Part shown: piece after piece, positions 26,279-34,806 of the stretch
Layout of the letters: each line of letters begins with the position of its first letter
How positions within the stretch are numbered: the stretch's first letter is position 1
Assembly (NCBI RefSeq): GCF_003461245.1
Contig: NZ_QTWS01000030.1
Coordinates: forward strand, 1-44,077
DNA from: Blautia sp. AF19-10LB
GTDB taxonomy: Bacteria > Bacillota > Clostridia > Lachnospirales > Lachnospiraceae
Direction of reading: 5' to 3'
Length of the DNA: 44,077 bases
Notes under the pieces: model-generated
Told to the model about the DNA's origin: nothing
The model's database searches: none
Seen by the model: only the letters and a program-made list of their open reading frames with translations
Made by a program: the position numbers and the translations under genes

Positions 26279-26475
26279 GAGCGTGGTTCGGCTGATGGCA
26301 GCCGATTTAAGGAAATCCGGTGCGATTCCGGAGCTGCTTTTCCCTGTGTGAAATGTATCGAATGAAAAACGCCTTATGAAAACATTTTGAGCCAGTATAT
26401 CCAACACGTCAGGCAAAGAATACAAACATGTAAAAGATATACAGTTTGTATGATCCGAACGTTGGAAAGGAGATC
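26279..26475 (+). promoter_or_regulatory. Second, divergent cobalamin riboswitch
   Basis: A CGGCTG/CAGCCG hairpin (26289-26304) is followed by 'AAGGAAATCCGGTGCGATTCCGG', then 'AGCTGC...CCCTGTGTGA', and finally GAGCCAGTATATCC (26389-26402). The order GGAA, GGUGCGAnUCCGGAGCUG, CUGUGnGA and AGCCAGU matches cobalamin aptamers. However, the normally conserved CGCnACUG core reads TTTTCCCTGTG. A TACAAAC/GTTTGTA hairpin (26421-26450) and a GGAAAGGAG ribosome-binding site (26464-26472) complete the leader, so translational control is plausible. The remaining 26173-26231 stretch is plain AT-rich spacer. The call rests on motif order; the altered core lowers certainty. Confidence 0.75.
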
Positions 26476-26477
26476 AT

Positions 26478-27332
26478 ATGCGCTCACAAAATGATAAAGC
26501 AACATGGAGTATACTACGATTTAATCATCGTACATTTACGGCACAGCTTGCCAGTATGCAAAGAAACAAACAGGTAGCAGCAATTCCTGAAAAATATATT
26601 TATATTGATGATTGCTGTTATAAGGGCAACGGGAAAATAAAAGAGATAATCCTGCCATCCGGCTGCAGAATCATAGGAAAGGAAGCTTTTGCAAGCTGCC
26701 AGCTCCGTAAGCCCGTTGTATTCCCACAGACCGTTAAAGAAATCAAAGAGAGTGCTTTTTCGGAAAATCATTCTCTCAGAGAAGTAACATTTCCGGCATC
26801 TTTGGAAATTTTGGGAGATTATAGTTATAAAGGATGCACAGCCCTTAAAAAGGTAGCATTTGAAACCAGTTCAGAATGCCGCAGGATTCCGGAGTGCTGT
26901 TTCCATTCCTGCACGCAGTTAAGTAAAGTGGTATTCCCGGAGCATTTAAAGAGTATAGGAAGAAGAGCTTTTTACCGCTGTAAGGAATTAAAGGAGATCA
27001 CGCTGCCGGATACACTGGAAGAAATTGGTCTGGAAGCCTTTTACTTCTGTGGCTTTGAAACCATAGTCTTACCAAAAGAAATTAAAAAATTAGATCAGAG
27101 GGCCTTTTTCGGATGTAAGAAATTGAAAGAGGTATATATTCCGGAAAATATCATGTATCTTGGAGAGGAAGTCTTTCATGGATGCAACCGGCTGGAATAT
27201 CTGGAGATACATCATGATCCTGAGCATATTGGCTCAAAGATCGTGAACAAAAACTGCACGATACGTTGCAAAAAGGGAAGCAAAGTGGATTTGTACTGTG
27301 AAGAGCAGGGATTAAAGAGGGAGTACATTTAA
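26478..27332 (+). CDS. LRR_5 (BspA-type) leucine-rich-repeat protein without signal peptide
   Basis: A 284-residue protein made almost entirely of BspA-type leucine-rich repeats from about residue 45 to 265 ('I-G-x-x-A-F-x-x-C-x-x-L-x-x-V-x-F-P'). Unlike typical BspA proteins, it starts with a charged, non-hydrophobic N-terminus (MRSQNDKATWSILRF) and has no signal peptide or membrane segment, so it should stay in the cytosol. It is the first gene after the second riboswitch, and EcfT begins 2 nt after its stop. The family is a protein-interaction scaffold. A cytosolic partner among the ECF or MoxR components is possible but not shown. The start is set by AAAGGAG. Confidence 0.8.
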   Translation: MRSQNDKATWSILRFNHRTFTAQLASMQRNKQVAAIPEKYIYIDDCCYKGNGKIKEIILPSGCRIIGKEAFASCQLRKPVVFPQTVKEIKESAFSENHSLREVTFPASLEILGDYSYKGCTALKKVAFETSSECRRIPECCFHSCTQLSKVVFPEHLKSIGRRAFYRCKELKEITLPDTLEEIGLEAFYFCGFETIVLPKEIKKLDQRAFFGCKKLKEVYIPENIMYLGEEVFHGCNRLEYLEIHHDPEHIGSKIVNKNCTIRCKKGSKVDLYCEEQGLKREYI

Positions 27333-27334
27333 AC

Positions 27335-28378
27335 GTGTTATCAACAAATAAGACCGAGAAAAGAAACAGACAGCCTGCGGATCAATCCATCATTGATGCT
27401 TTTTCCACATGCCATCCATTTTTGAATTTTTTTTATTTTGCTGTAGTACTGTTATTTACTATGTTTAATCAGCATCCCGTCTTTATCTGCATTTCTTATG
27501 CGGGTGCTTTGTCTTATTCCATCTTTCTGCTTGGAGGAAAAAGGACACTTAGGCAAAGCTTTCTCTTTACCCTTCCCAGTCTTTTGATCGTGGCTCTTCT
27601 GAATCCACTTTTCAATCATTATGGGGTCACGATGCTATATTATGTAGAAAGCAGTGGAAACTGGATCACTTTGGAGGCCTTAGTCTATGGAGTAGTCCTT
27701 GGAGCGGTCATGTTCGTAGTGATCCAGTGGTTTTCCTGTTATAATAAAGTTATGACAAGTGATAAATTTATTTACCTGTTTGGAAGGCTGATACCGGCCC
27801 TTTCTCTGATCCTTTCCATGGCACTTCGCTTTGTCCCCAGATTTACGGGGCAGCTGAAAGTGATCCGGAACGGTCAGAAATCCATGGGAAGGGATGTTTC
27901 AGAGGGCAGTCTTTTTAACCGTATCCGTGCGGGATTTAATATGCTGTCGATACTGGTCACATGGGCTTTGGAAAATGCCATAGAGACTTCGGATTCCATG
28001 CGGAGCAGGGGATATGGATTAAAAGGAAGGACTGCTTTTTCCATTTACAAGTTTACGAAGAAGGATAAGGGGCTTCTGGCAGTGATGGCAGCTTTATTCC
28101 TTGTATTTGCCACTGGCTGTATGAATGGGGCTTCTTATGCAAGTTATGATCCCCGTATTTTACTTGCTGGTTTTACCATTCAGGGGCATCAGGCTCCGGT
28201 ATCTGTTCCAGTAGTTGAAGCAATGCTTACATACATCTGTTTCGCATGTTTTTGTTTCCTTCCGGTGATCCTGGATGTGACGGAGACTATCCGTTTTGCC
28301 AGAAGCCGGAAGCATTGTGAAACAGATCTGGATATGACTTACAAAAAAATCTACGAAACTCTGGAACAGGAAGGATAA
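27335..28378 (+). CDS. ecfT: ECF transporter transmembrane component EcfT
   Basis: A 347-residue integral membrane protein of the CbiQ/EcfT family with a GTG start. Hydrophobic helices occur near residues 28-45, 52-70, 78-95, 112-132 and 145-165. A cytosolic coupling region carries the family signature 'ETSDSMRSRGYGLKGRT' (about 215-232), which docks into the ATPases. Further membrane segments lie near 245-265 and 295-315. EcfT scaffolds the vitamin transporter, linking the S component to two ATPases. Its stop overlaps the start of the fused ATPase gene (TAATG). Because a T component is encoded together with its own ATPases and S component, this is a dedicated transporter (group I type), not one sharing a general module. 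Confidence 0.9.
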   Translation: MLSTNKTEKRNRQPADQSIIDAFSTCHPFLNFFYFAVVLLFTMFNQHPVFICISYAGALSYSIFLLGGKRTLRQSFLFTLPSLLIVALLNPLFNHYGVTMLYYVESSGNWITLEALVYGVVLGAVMFVVIQWFSCYNKVMTSDKFIYLFGRLIPALSLILSMALRFVPRFTGQLKVIRNGQKSMGRDVSEGSLFNRIRAGFNMLSILVTWALENAIETSDSMRSRGYGLKGRTAFSIYKFTKKDKGLLAVMAALFLVFATGCMNGASYASYDPRILLAGFTIQGHQAPVSVPVVEAMLTYICFACFCFLPVILDVTETIRFARSRKHCETDLDMTYKKIYETLEQEG

Positions 28379-30117
28379 TGATTATGAATCTTGTAGAAGT
28401 AAAGGAGTTTAGCTTCGCATACCCGGAATGTTCCAGGAAGGTTCTGGACCATGCGAATCTGAAAATAGAAGAAGGAACGTTAAATGTGATCTGCGGACGG
28501 AGCGGATGCGGCAAAAGCACGCTGTTGCACCAGTTAAAAACCGTGCTGGCCCCGGTTGGAAAGTCAGAGGGAGAAATCTTTTACCGGGGGATGCCGCTTT
28601 CGGGGATTGACCACCGGACACAGAGCCAGGAGATCGGTTTTGTCATGCAGAACCCGGATAATCAGATCGTAACGGATAAAGTCTGGCATGAGCTTTCCTT
28701 TGGACTGGAAAGCCTGGGATATGACAATGCGACTATCCGGCTGCGGGTTGCGGAGATGGCCAGCTATTTTGGTATCCATCAGTGGTTTTATAAAAATGTC
28801 TCAGAGCTGTCAGGAGGGCAGAAGCAGATCTTAAACCTGGCTGCGATCATGGCAATGCATCCATCCCTTTTAATACTGGATGAGCCTACATCTCAGCTGG
28901 ACCCCATCGCTGCTTCTGATTTTCTGGAAACCGTAAAAAAGATTAACCGTGATATTGGAACAACGGTGCTCCTTACGGAACACCGGCTTCAGGATATCAT
29001 CCCTTATGCGGATAGGGTATTTGTCATGGATAAGGGGAATGTTTATCTGGAAGGAACTCCCAGGGAAATCGGGGTAAAATTAAAGGAACAAAAACATGGC
29101 ATGTTTCTTTCCATGCCGATTCCTATGCAGATCTATGGTGAGACAGACAGTCAGGCAACCTGTCCGCTGACAGTCAGTGAGGGAAGACAGTGGCTCTCCC
29201 GTTACTGTAACGAAAAAGGAATTGCTTCGGATAGTCAGCGAAAGAGCGAAATTACTGAAAAAGTCAGATACACAAAAACAGATAGTTCGAAGAAAGAATT
29301 GTCCATTCAGGCGAAAGATGTCTGGTTCCGGTATGAAAAGGACACTCCGGATGTTGTCCGGGATCTTTCCCTGGAGGTAAAAAAGGGAGAGTTCTATGCA
29401 CTGGTAGGTGGAAACGGTACGGGAAAGAGCACTACGCTGTCTCTTTTAAGCCGGGTGCGATGTCCATACCGTGGGAAGATCTTTCTGGAAGGGCGGGATA
29501 TCCGTTCGTATAAAGACCGGGATCTGTATTGTGGGCTTTTGGGAGTCATGCCGCAGAACCCACAGAGCATTTTCTTAAAGAAAACAGTCCTGGAAGATCT
29601 GTATTCTGTGATCGGGGGCAGGAGAGAAAAAATGTCTTCGGAATATCAGATTCATATGAAAAAAGAAAAGACCATAGAAGGGATCGTAAGCCTTACCAGG
29701 CTGGAAGGGCTTCTGGAAAGACATCCTTATGACCTGAGTGGCGGGGAACAGCAGAGGCTGGCACTTGCCAAAGTCCTTTTGCTTCGACCGCGGATCCTCC
29801 TGATGGACGAACCCACGAAGGGAATGGATGCAGAATATAAAGAAGAGATTGGAAAGATCTTAACCCGGCTGAAACAGCATGGCCTGACGATCTTTATGAT
29901 CTCCCATGACGTGGAATTTGTTGCAGAATACGCGGACAGGGTAGGCCTGTTTTTTGAGGGAAACATCGTTACCAGCCAGAATACCCGGGAGTTTTTTGCC
30001 GGAAATAATTTCTACACAACTGCAGCAAACCGGATGGCAAGGCATTTGTTTCCGGAAGCTGTGACCGGAAAGGATGTGGTTACGTGCTTACAGAGCAGCA
30101 ACTGGATCAGTTTATAG
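28378..30117 (+). CDS. ecfA: Fused double ECF ATPase (EcfA-EcfA')
   Basis: A 579-residue protein with two complete ABC ATPase domains. The first has Walker A 'GRSGCGKST' (about 40-48), signature 'LSGGQKQ' and Walker B 'LLILDEPT'. The second has Walker A 'GGNGTGKST' (about 343-351), signature 'LSGGEQQ' and Walker B 'ILLMDEPT'. ECF transporters usually use two separate ATPases; here they are joined by a linker at about 250-315. It powers vitamin import through EcfT. The start overlaps the ecfT stop (TAATG), and the 3' end overlaps the S component gene by 34 nt. Both active sites look intact. Confidence 0.95.
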   Translation: MIMNLVEVKEFSFAYPECSRKVLDHANLKIEEGTLNVICGRSGCGKSTLLHQLKTVLAPVGKSEGEIFYRGMPLSGIDHRTQSQEIGFVMQNPDNQIVTDKVWHELSFGLESLGYDNATIRLRVAEMASYFGIHQWFYKNVSELSGGQKQILNLAAIMAMHPSLLILDEPTSQLDPIAASDFLETVKKINRDIGTTVLLTEHRLQDIIPYADRVFVMDKGNVYLEGTPREIGVKLKEQKHGMFLSMPIPMQIYGETDSQATCPLTVSEGRQWLSRYCNEKGIASDSQRKSEITEKVRYTKTDSSKKELSIQAKDVWFRYEKDTPDVVRDLSLEVKKGEFYALVGGNGTGKSTTLSLLSRVRCPYRGKIFLEGRDIRSYKDRDLYCGLLGVMPQNPQSIFLKKTVLEDLYSVIGGRREKMSSEYQIHMKKEKTIEGIVSLTRLEGLLERHPYDLSGGEQQRLALAKVLLLRPRILLMDEPTKGMDAEYKEEIGKILTRLKQHGLTIFMISHDVEFVAEYADRVGLFFEGNIVTSQNTREFFAGNNFYTTAANRMARHLFPEAVTGKDVVTCLQSSNWISL

Positions 30118-30950
30118 ATGAATTCTGGGAAGATATCCCAAATGAAGCACAAGAAGAACCAGCAGAAGATCTGGAAGAATATACACTTCCCTCTGATGGG
30201 ATGATCATCCGGCAGATGGAAAAGAAGGGGAAAGTGAACCGGAGGACCTGGTTTGCCCTTGCTCTGATGCTTTTGGTCGTACCACTGCTTTTGTATCTGT
30301 CAGTCCGGTTTTTCCATGGAAGGAAATACCTGATATGCAGCCTGATCGTGATCGTGGCTGCAATGCTCCCGTTTTTTATGATGTTTGAAGGACGCAAACC
30401 AAAAGCACGGGAGATCATGGTGATCTCTGTCCTTGCAGCGATTGGTGTCGCAGGGAGGGCAGCCTTCTTTATGGTACCCAGTTTCAAACCGGTAGCTGCT
30501 ATTGTGATCCTTACCGGTGTGTCTTTCGGAGGCGAGGCAGGTTTTCTTGTTGGCTGTCTAATCATGATGTTATCCAACATGTTTATGGGACAGGGTCCCT
30601 GGACACCATGGCAGATGTTTTCTTTTGGCATCATTGGCTTCCTTGCAGGAATCCTTTACCAGAAAGGAATCTTAAAAGCAAGGAAACGGGATCTTTGCAT
30701 TTATGGGTTTTTAAGTGTAGTCCTGATTTATGGAGGAATCATGAACCCGGCCAGCATCCTGATGTCTTACGGGTATATCACACCAGCCAGCCTGGTTGCT
30801 TTCTATATTTCAGGAATACCGGTGGATCTGGTGCATGCACTGTCAACTGTGATCTTTTTATGGTTTTTGAGCAGGCCGCTTCTTGAAAAACTGGAACGCA
30901 TTAAGAAAAAATACGGGCTGATTGAGTCCGGGAAAGAGGAAATGCTTTGA
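30084..30950 (+). CDS. ECF transporter S component, probably for cobalamin (CbrT-like)
   Basis: A 288-residue membrane protein with a GTG start (AAAGGATG upstream) inside the ATPase gene. A charged cytosolic N-terminal extension of about 60 residues precedes six or seven hydrophobic helices. The conserved part includes 'GVAGRAAFFMVPSFKPV', 'FGGEAGFLVG' and 'MGQGPWTPWQMFSFGIIGFLAG', typical of the predicted cobalamin S-component group. The protein would bind a cobamide from the outer face and pass it through the EcfT/EcfA complex. The riboswitch, transcobalamin-like lipoproteins and CbiR-like gene around it all point to a corrinoid ligand. Exact specificity (cobalamin, cobinamide or other cobamides) cannot be read from the sequence. 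Confidence 0.87.
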   Translation: MLTEQQLDQFIDEFWEDIPNEAQEEPAEDLEEYTLPSDGMIIRQMEKKGKVNRRTWFALALMLLVVPLLLYLSVRFFHGRKYLICSLIVIVAAMLPFFMMFEGRKPKAREIMVISVLAAIGVAGRAAFFMVPSFKPVAAIVILTGVSFGGEAGFLVGCLIMMLSNMFMGQGPWTPWQMFSFGIIGFLAGILYQKGILKARKRDLCIYGFLSVVLIYGGIMNPASILMSYGYITPASLVAFYISGIPVDLVHALSTVIFLWFLSRPLLEKLERIKKKYGLIESGKEEML

Positions 30951-31705
30951 TCTATGTCAGCCATTTGCTTTGCGATGAAGATATGAAAGAAATCTGCGGT
31001 CAGTATGGAACCGGTGTGGAAAGTATCGAGTTTTCCATATCTGACAATCTGGACCAGCTGGAAAGAAAAATAGAACTGTATCAAAAAAGGCTGGGGCAGA
31101 TGGGAAATCCGCCGCTTACCCTGCATGGGCCTTTCCTGGACTTAAACCCGGCATCTTTTGACAGTCGGATAAGGAAAGTGACCATGGAACGGTTTGACCA
31201 GTGTTACCAGGCAGGGATCCGTCTGGGGGCAGAAAAGATCGTATACCATTCCGGGATGATCCCGATGGTATATTTCCGGGAAGGCTGGGCAGAGCAGACG
31301 GGCCGGTTTTTCCGGGAGTTTTTAAAAGACCGGGAAGGCCCTGAGATCGTCATGGAAAATGTCCTGGATGAAGACTGGCGGCTTCTTTTGGATGTATATA
31401 GAATCGTAGATCATCCAAAGTTTAAGCTGTGTCTGGATATGGGGCACGCACACTGCTATTCGGAAATCTCTGTCCTCGAATGGGCGAAGGAACTTGCACC
31501 CTGTGTCGGACATGTACATATCCATGACAACGCAGGGGACAGGGACTCCCATTTAGGATTGGGGAAGGGCACGCTTCCCTGGGAAAAAGTATTAGAAGTC
31601 CTTCCCCGCACGGAGGAACGGACCTGGACGATAGAATGTTCCAATAAAGAAGATGTGATTCTCAGCGTAAAACAGATAAACGAAAAAATGAGGGGGAAAT
31701 TATGA
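30947..31705 (+). CDS. AP-endonuclease-2-like TIM barrel, candidate CbiR cobamide-remodelling hydrolase
   Basis: A 252-residue TIM-barrel protein of the xylose-isomerase-like/AP endonuclease 2 superfamily, with a TTG start overlapping the S-component stop. Candidate metal ligands lie in 'LTLHGPF', 'IVYHSGM', 'IVMENV', 'CLDMGHAH', 'HVHIHDN' and 'WTIECS'. CbiR, first described in Akkermansia muciniphila, belongs to this superfamily and hydrolyses cobamides so that the lower ligand can be exchanged. Location in a B12-riboswitch operon directly after a corrinoid-type S component is the main reason to prefer this role over a sugar isomerase or endonuclease. There is no signal peptide, so it would act in the cytosol on imported cobamides. 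Confidence 0.72.
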   Translation: MIYVSHLLCDEDMKEICGQYGTGVESIEFSISDNLDQLERKIELYQKRLGQMGNPPLTLHGPFLDLNPASFDSRIRKVTMERFDQCYQAGIRLGAEKIVYHSGMIPMVYFREGWAEQTGRFFREFLKDREGPEIVMENVLDEDWRLLLDVYRIVDHPKFKLCLDMGHAHCYSEISVLEWAKELAPCVGHVHIHDNAGDRDSHLGLGKGTLPWEKVLEVLPRTEERTWTIECSNKEDVILSVKQINEKMRGKL

Positions 31706-32670
31706 ACAGATTAAAAAAACGGACATGCCAGTTTCTGGTGTTAGTTACCACAGCGGGGCTTTTGACAGGCTGCGGGGGCGGAACCCCAAAGCTGGAAGAT
31801 GCACTGAAAAAGACAGCTGCTTATGAACAGGAAACCGTAACTTCACCGGCATCAGATACCCTGGGTGGGGAATGGACAGTGATCGCACTTGCCCGTTCAG
31901 GAGAAACGGTAGATGAAAACTATTTTGAAAAATACCGGGCCAATCTTGAAAAACGGGTCAAAGACCAGGAAGGCGTGCTCAGCGATAACCGTTATACCGA
32001 GTATTCCAGGGCAGTCATGGCCCTGAAATCCATAGGGAAAGATCCGACAGATATTGGCGGCTATGATATCGAAAAGCCGCTGGAAGATTTTGATGCAGTG
32101 GTCTCACAGGGTTTAAACGGTGCCATCTATGCACTGATCGCCTTAAATGCCGATGACCCGGATGCCAATAAAGACGGGGAACTGGAACAGAAATATCTGG
32201 ATTACATATTGGAACGGGAAAAAGCAGATGGCGGATTTTCCCTGGATGATAACGCCAAAGACGGGGATGTGGATCTGACCGCCATGACACTGCAGAGCCT
32301 GGAACCATACCAGGATGAAGAAGATGTAAAGGAAGTCATTGACAAGGGTGTGGAATTTCTGGCAGATATACAGGACGATGATGGCGGTTATACCGCATTT
32401 GGTGCAAAGAGCTCAGAATCTATTTCCCAGACCGTGATCGCCCTCAGTGCGGTAGGCGTAGACTGCAATGAGGATGAACGTTTCCAGAAAGATGGAAAAG
32501 GCCTGTATGATACCCTGATGACTTTTTATCAGAAGGATGGAAGTTTTAAACATACCCTGGACGGGGAAAGCAACCCCATGGCAACAGACCAGGGATTCTG
32601 TGCACTGGTGGCTTACCAGCGCTACCAGGATAAGGAAAACAGCTTTTTTGATATGACAGACCACAGATAA
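31702..32670 (+). CDS. Lipoprotein with alpha/alpha toroid, transcobalamin alpha-domain-like
   Basis: A 322-residue lipoprotein with lipobox LTGC (Cys at about 24), in ATGA overlap with the preceding gene. The mature part is helical, with repeats containing prenyltransferase/squalene-cyclase-type turns: 'DGGFSLDD' (about 175), 'DDGGYTAFG' (about 230) and 'KDGSFKHTL' (about 278). Each is followed by a helix such as 'LTAMTLQSL', 'ISQTVIALSAV' or 'DQGFCALVAYQRY'. Vertebrate intrinsic factor and transcobalamin have exactly this fold as their N-terminal alpha domain, joined to a DUF4430-type beta domain. Here the beta domain is missing and is found on other proteins of the locus. It is probably the alpha half of an extracellular cobamide-binding pair. 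No cyclase catalytic DxDD motif is evident. Confidence 0.82.
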   Translation: MNRLKKRTCQFLVLVTTAGLLTGCGGGTPKLEDALKKTAAYEQETVTSPASDTLGGEWTVIALARSGETVDENYFEKYRANLEKRVKDQEGVLSDNRYTEYSRAVMALKSIGKDPTDIGGYDIEKPLEDFDAVVSQGLNGAIYALIALNADDPDANKDGELEQKYLDYILEREKADGGFSLDDNAKDGDVDLTAMTLQSLEPYQDEEDVKEVIDKGVEFLADIQDDDGGYTAFGAKSSESISQTVIALSAVGVDCNEDERFQKDGKGLYDTLMTFYQKDGSFKHTLDGESNPMATDQGFCALVAYQRYQDKENSFFDMTDHR

Positions 32671-32686
32671 GGATGGAGGAAAGAAA

Positions 32687-33622
32687 ATGCCGCAGAAGAT
32701 AAAAGAACTCCAGGATCAGCTGGAGCGGATCATTAAAGGAAAAAAAGATATCACAGATAAGATTCTCATGGCAGTGCTTGCAAAGGGGCATGTACTTCTG
32801 GAAGATGTGCCTGGTGTTGGTAAGACCACAACCGCACTGGCACTGAGCCGTCTTATGGGAATGGAATTCAACCGTATCCAGTTTACACCGGATGTTGTCC
32901 CTTCCGATGTGACCGGATTTACCATGTATGACAAACAGAGCGGACAGTTTTCCTATCGTGCCGGGGCTGTCATGTGCAACCTTTTGCTGGCAGATGAGAT
33001 CAACCGTACTTCCAGCAAGACCCAGTCCGCCCTTCTGGAAGTAATGGAAGAGGGAAGAGTGACGGTGGATGGGGAAAACCATTGCGTGCCATCCCCGTTT
33101 GTAGTCATTGCGACAGAAAACCCGGTGGGGTCTTCCGGTACGCAGCTCCTTCCGGAATCACAGCTTGACCGTTTTATGATCAGTGTCAGCATGGGATATC
33201 CGGATCACCAGAGCCTGGTGGAACTGTTACGGGACAGACAGAAGGAAAATCCCCTGGAAAATGCAAAGACCGTAGTTACCCGGGATGAGGTGCTGAAACT
33301 CCAGAAAGAGGTACAGGAGATCTATGTAGCAGACCAGGTGCTCGACTATGTGGCAGACCTTGCGGAAGCTACAAGGAAACATGTGCTGATCACGCTGGGA
33401 TTAAGCCCGCGTGGAACCCTGGCACTGGTAAGGATGGCAAAAGCAGCTGCTTACATGAAAGAAAGGGATTATGTCATTCCAAAGGATGTGCAGGAGGTAT
33501 TCAAGGACGTTGCGGCACACAGAATGATCCTGGATTCCAAGGCGAGGTATCAGGAAAAATCTGCCCGTGAGATCCTTTCTGAGATCCTGTCAGAAGTGCC
33601 GGAACCGAAGGTGGAAGGATGA
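32687..33622 (+). CDS. MoxR-family AAA+ ATPase
   Basis: A 311-residue cytosolic AAA+ protein. Walker A is 'PGVGKTT' (about 42-48), Walker B 'LLLADEIN' (about 101-108), and sensor 1 is in 'VIATENP'. The conserved MoxR element 'LPESQLDRF' and a C-terminal lid complete it. MoxR ATPases act as chaperones or remodelling factors and are commonly encoded with DUF58 and transglutaminase-like membrane proteins, as here. Its place inside a cobalamin operon is unusual. MoxR-type ATPases also help insert metal cofactors (as in CO dehydrogenase, and via related chelatases), so a corrinoid link can be imagined but is unproved. AAGGATGGAGG precedes the ATG. Confidence 0.93.
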   Translation: MPQKIKELQDQLERIIKGKKDITDKILMAVLAKGHVLLEDVPGVGKTTTALALSRLMGMEFNRIQFTPDVVPSDVTGFTMYDKQSGQFSYRAGAVMCNLLLADEINRTSSKTQSALLEVMEEGRVTVDGENHCVPSPFVVIATENPVGSSGTQLLPESQLDRFMISVSMGYPDHQSLVELLRDRQKENPLENAKTVVTRDEVLKLQKEVQEIYVADQVLDYVADLAEATRKHVLITLGLSPRGTLALVRMAKAAAYMKERDYVIPKDVQEVFKDVAAHRMILDSKARYQEKSAREILSEILSEVPEPKVEG

Positions 33623-34806
33623 TAAAGGACAGGATCCTGTGGCTCTTGTGGCTGGTCTGCATGGCAGGAGCAGCAGTAATTACAGGCACATGGCTCTTTG
33701 CAGCGGTTCTTTTGCTCACCGTTCTTATTTTGATCTTTTCTGCAGGGAGTGTGGTTTTATCCGGAAAAAAAGCCGTTATCAAACTGCATCTCCCAAAGGC
33801 ATCAGAGAGAATGGAGTGTTTCCATGGAAAAATGTATTTGGAAAATCAGTCTGCATGGCCGGTATTTGGCGGGGCAGGAGTGCTCAGATGGGAAAATCTT
33901 TTTACCGGGGAAAAAGGGGTGATCCCGATTTCTTTTTCCCTGGGAGGAAAGGAAAAGCAGGTCATCGGGTTTGAGGCTGGAAGCAATTGGTGCGGCTGTA
34001 TCAGATTTTGTTTTTCTGACTGGAAATGCCAGGATTTTTTCCGTGTCTTTTCTTTAAAAAGGAAGGCTGATACATGCGCTTATACCGTTGTAATGCCGGA
34101 AAGACAAAAAGGTGAGCTTTCCCTTTTTACAAGGGAAGGATTCGACATGGAAAGTTTCCGCTATTCCGGAAGCCGCCCGGGGGATGATCCGGGAGAAACT
34201 TATGACATCCGGGAATATCGTTCCGGTGACAGTATCCGGCAAATCCACTGGAAGTTGTCCGGAAAGCTGGATGACATTATGATCCGGGAAAAAAGCTTCC
34301 CGGTGGATGATACGGTACTGATTCTGGCAGAAGCGTTCCAGGCAGAGCGGGATCCACAGCGTGCGGAAACGGTGGCGGAAGTCTTTTCCGCAGTCCTTCA
34401 GAGTTTTATGGAGCAGAAGATCTCCTGTCAGGCCGGGATCTATGACCACAGTAGCGGGAAGTTTCGGCTGGAAAAGATCCGCACGGAGGAGGACCGCGAA
34501 AACATCCTGTACCGCTTCCTGCGTTATGGAAGTGATGCAAAGACCCCGGTCACGGTACGGGAATATCTGAAAGACCCGGGAATACAGAATTTTGCAAACT
34601 ATGTATATATAACCGGCGACCCGCAGGACAAAGAAGCGGAACTCCTGGCAGCAAAAGGAGAAGTGACGATCGTAGAATGTGGCACAGACGGCAGAGACAG
34701 TGGAGGAGAACAGGTATTATGGAAATACGGATCACAGAATCCAAAAGACAGTCAGAAACAGCATATGGAAAACAACTGTCCGGTATCCTGCTGGAAACTG
34801 CACTGA
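33619..34806 (+). CDS. DUF58 family membrane-linked protein
   Basis: A 395-residue protein whose start overlaps the MoxR stop (ATGA). Two adjacent N-terminal hydrophobic stretches (about residues 5-40) anchor it. The DUF58 signature 'YRSGDSIRQIHWKLSGK' followed by 'MIREK' lies at about 195-222. A von Willebrand A-like fold follows ('DDTVLILAEAF' onwards). DUF58 proteins work with MoxR ATPases in envelope-associated complexes. The final ~30 residues are coded in the 88-nt overlap with the next gene and look non-homologous to the family, as if the stop had moved. Confidence 0.88.
   Translation: MIKDRILWLLWLVCMAGAAVITGTWLFAAVLLLTVLILIFSAGSVVLSGKKAVIKLHLPKASERMECFHGKMYLENQSAWPVFGGAGVLRWENLFTGEKGVIPISFSLGGKEKQVIGFEAGSNWCGCIRFCFSDWKCQDFFRVFSLKRKADTCAYTVVMPERQKGELSLFTREGFDMESFRYSGSRPGDDPGETYDIREYRSGDSIRQIHWKLSGKLDDIMIREKSFPVDDTVLILAEAFQAERDPQRAETVAEVFSAVLQSFMEQKISCQAGIYDHSSGKFRLEKIRTEEDRENILYRFLRYGSDAKTPVTVREYLKDPGIQNFANYVYITGDPQDKEAELLAAKGEVTIVECGTDGRDSGGEQVLWKYGSQNPKDSQKQHMENNCPVSCWKLH

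Noticed and set aside
31702..32670. A true prenyltransferase or squalene cyclase
   Set aside because: Only the toroid repeat turns are present, with no catalytic DxDD motif or zinc ligands. The lipobox and cobalamin context favour a binding domain.
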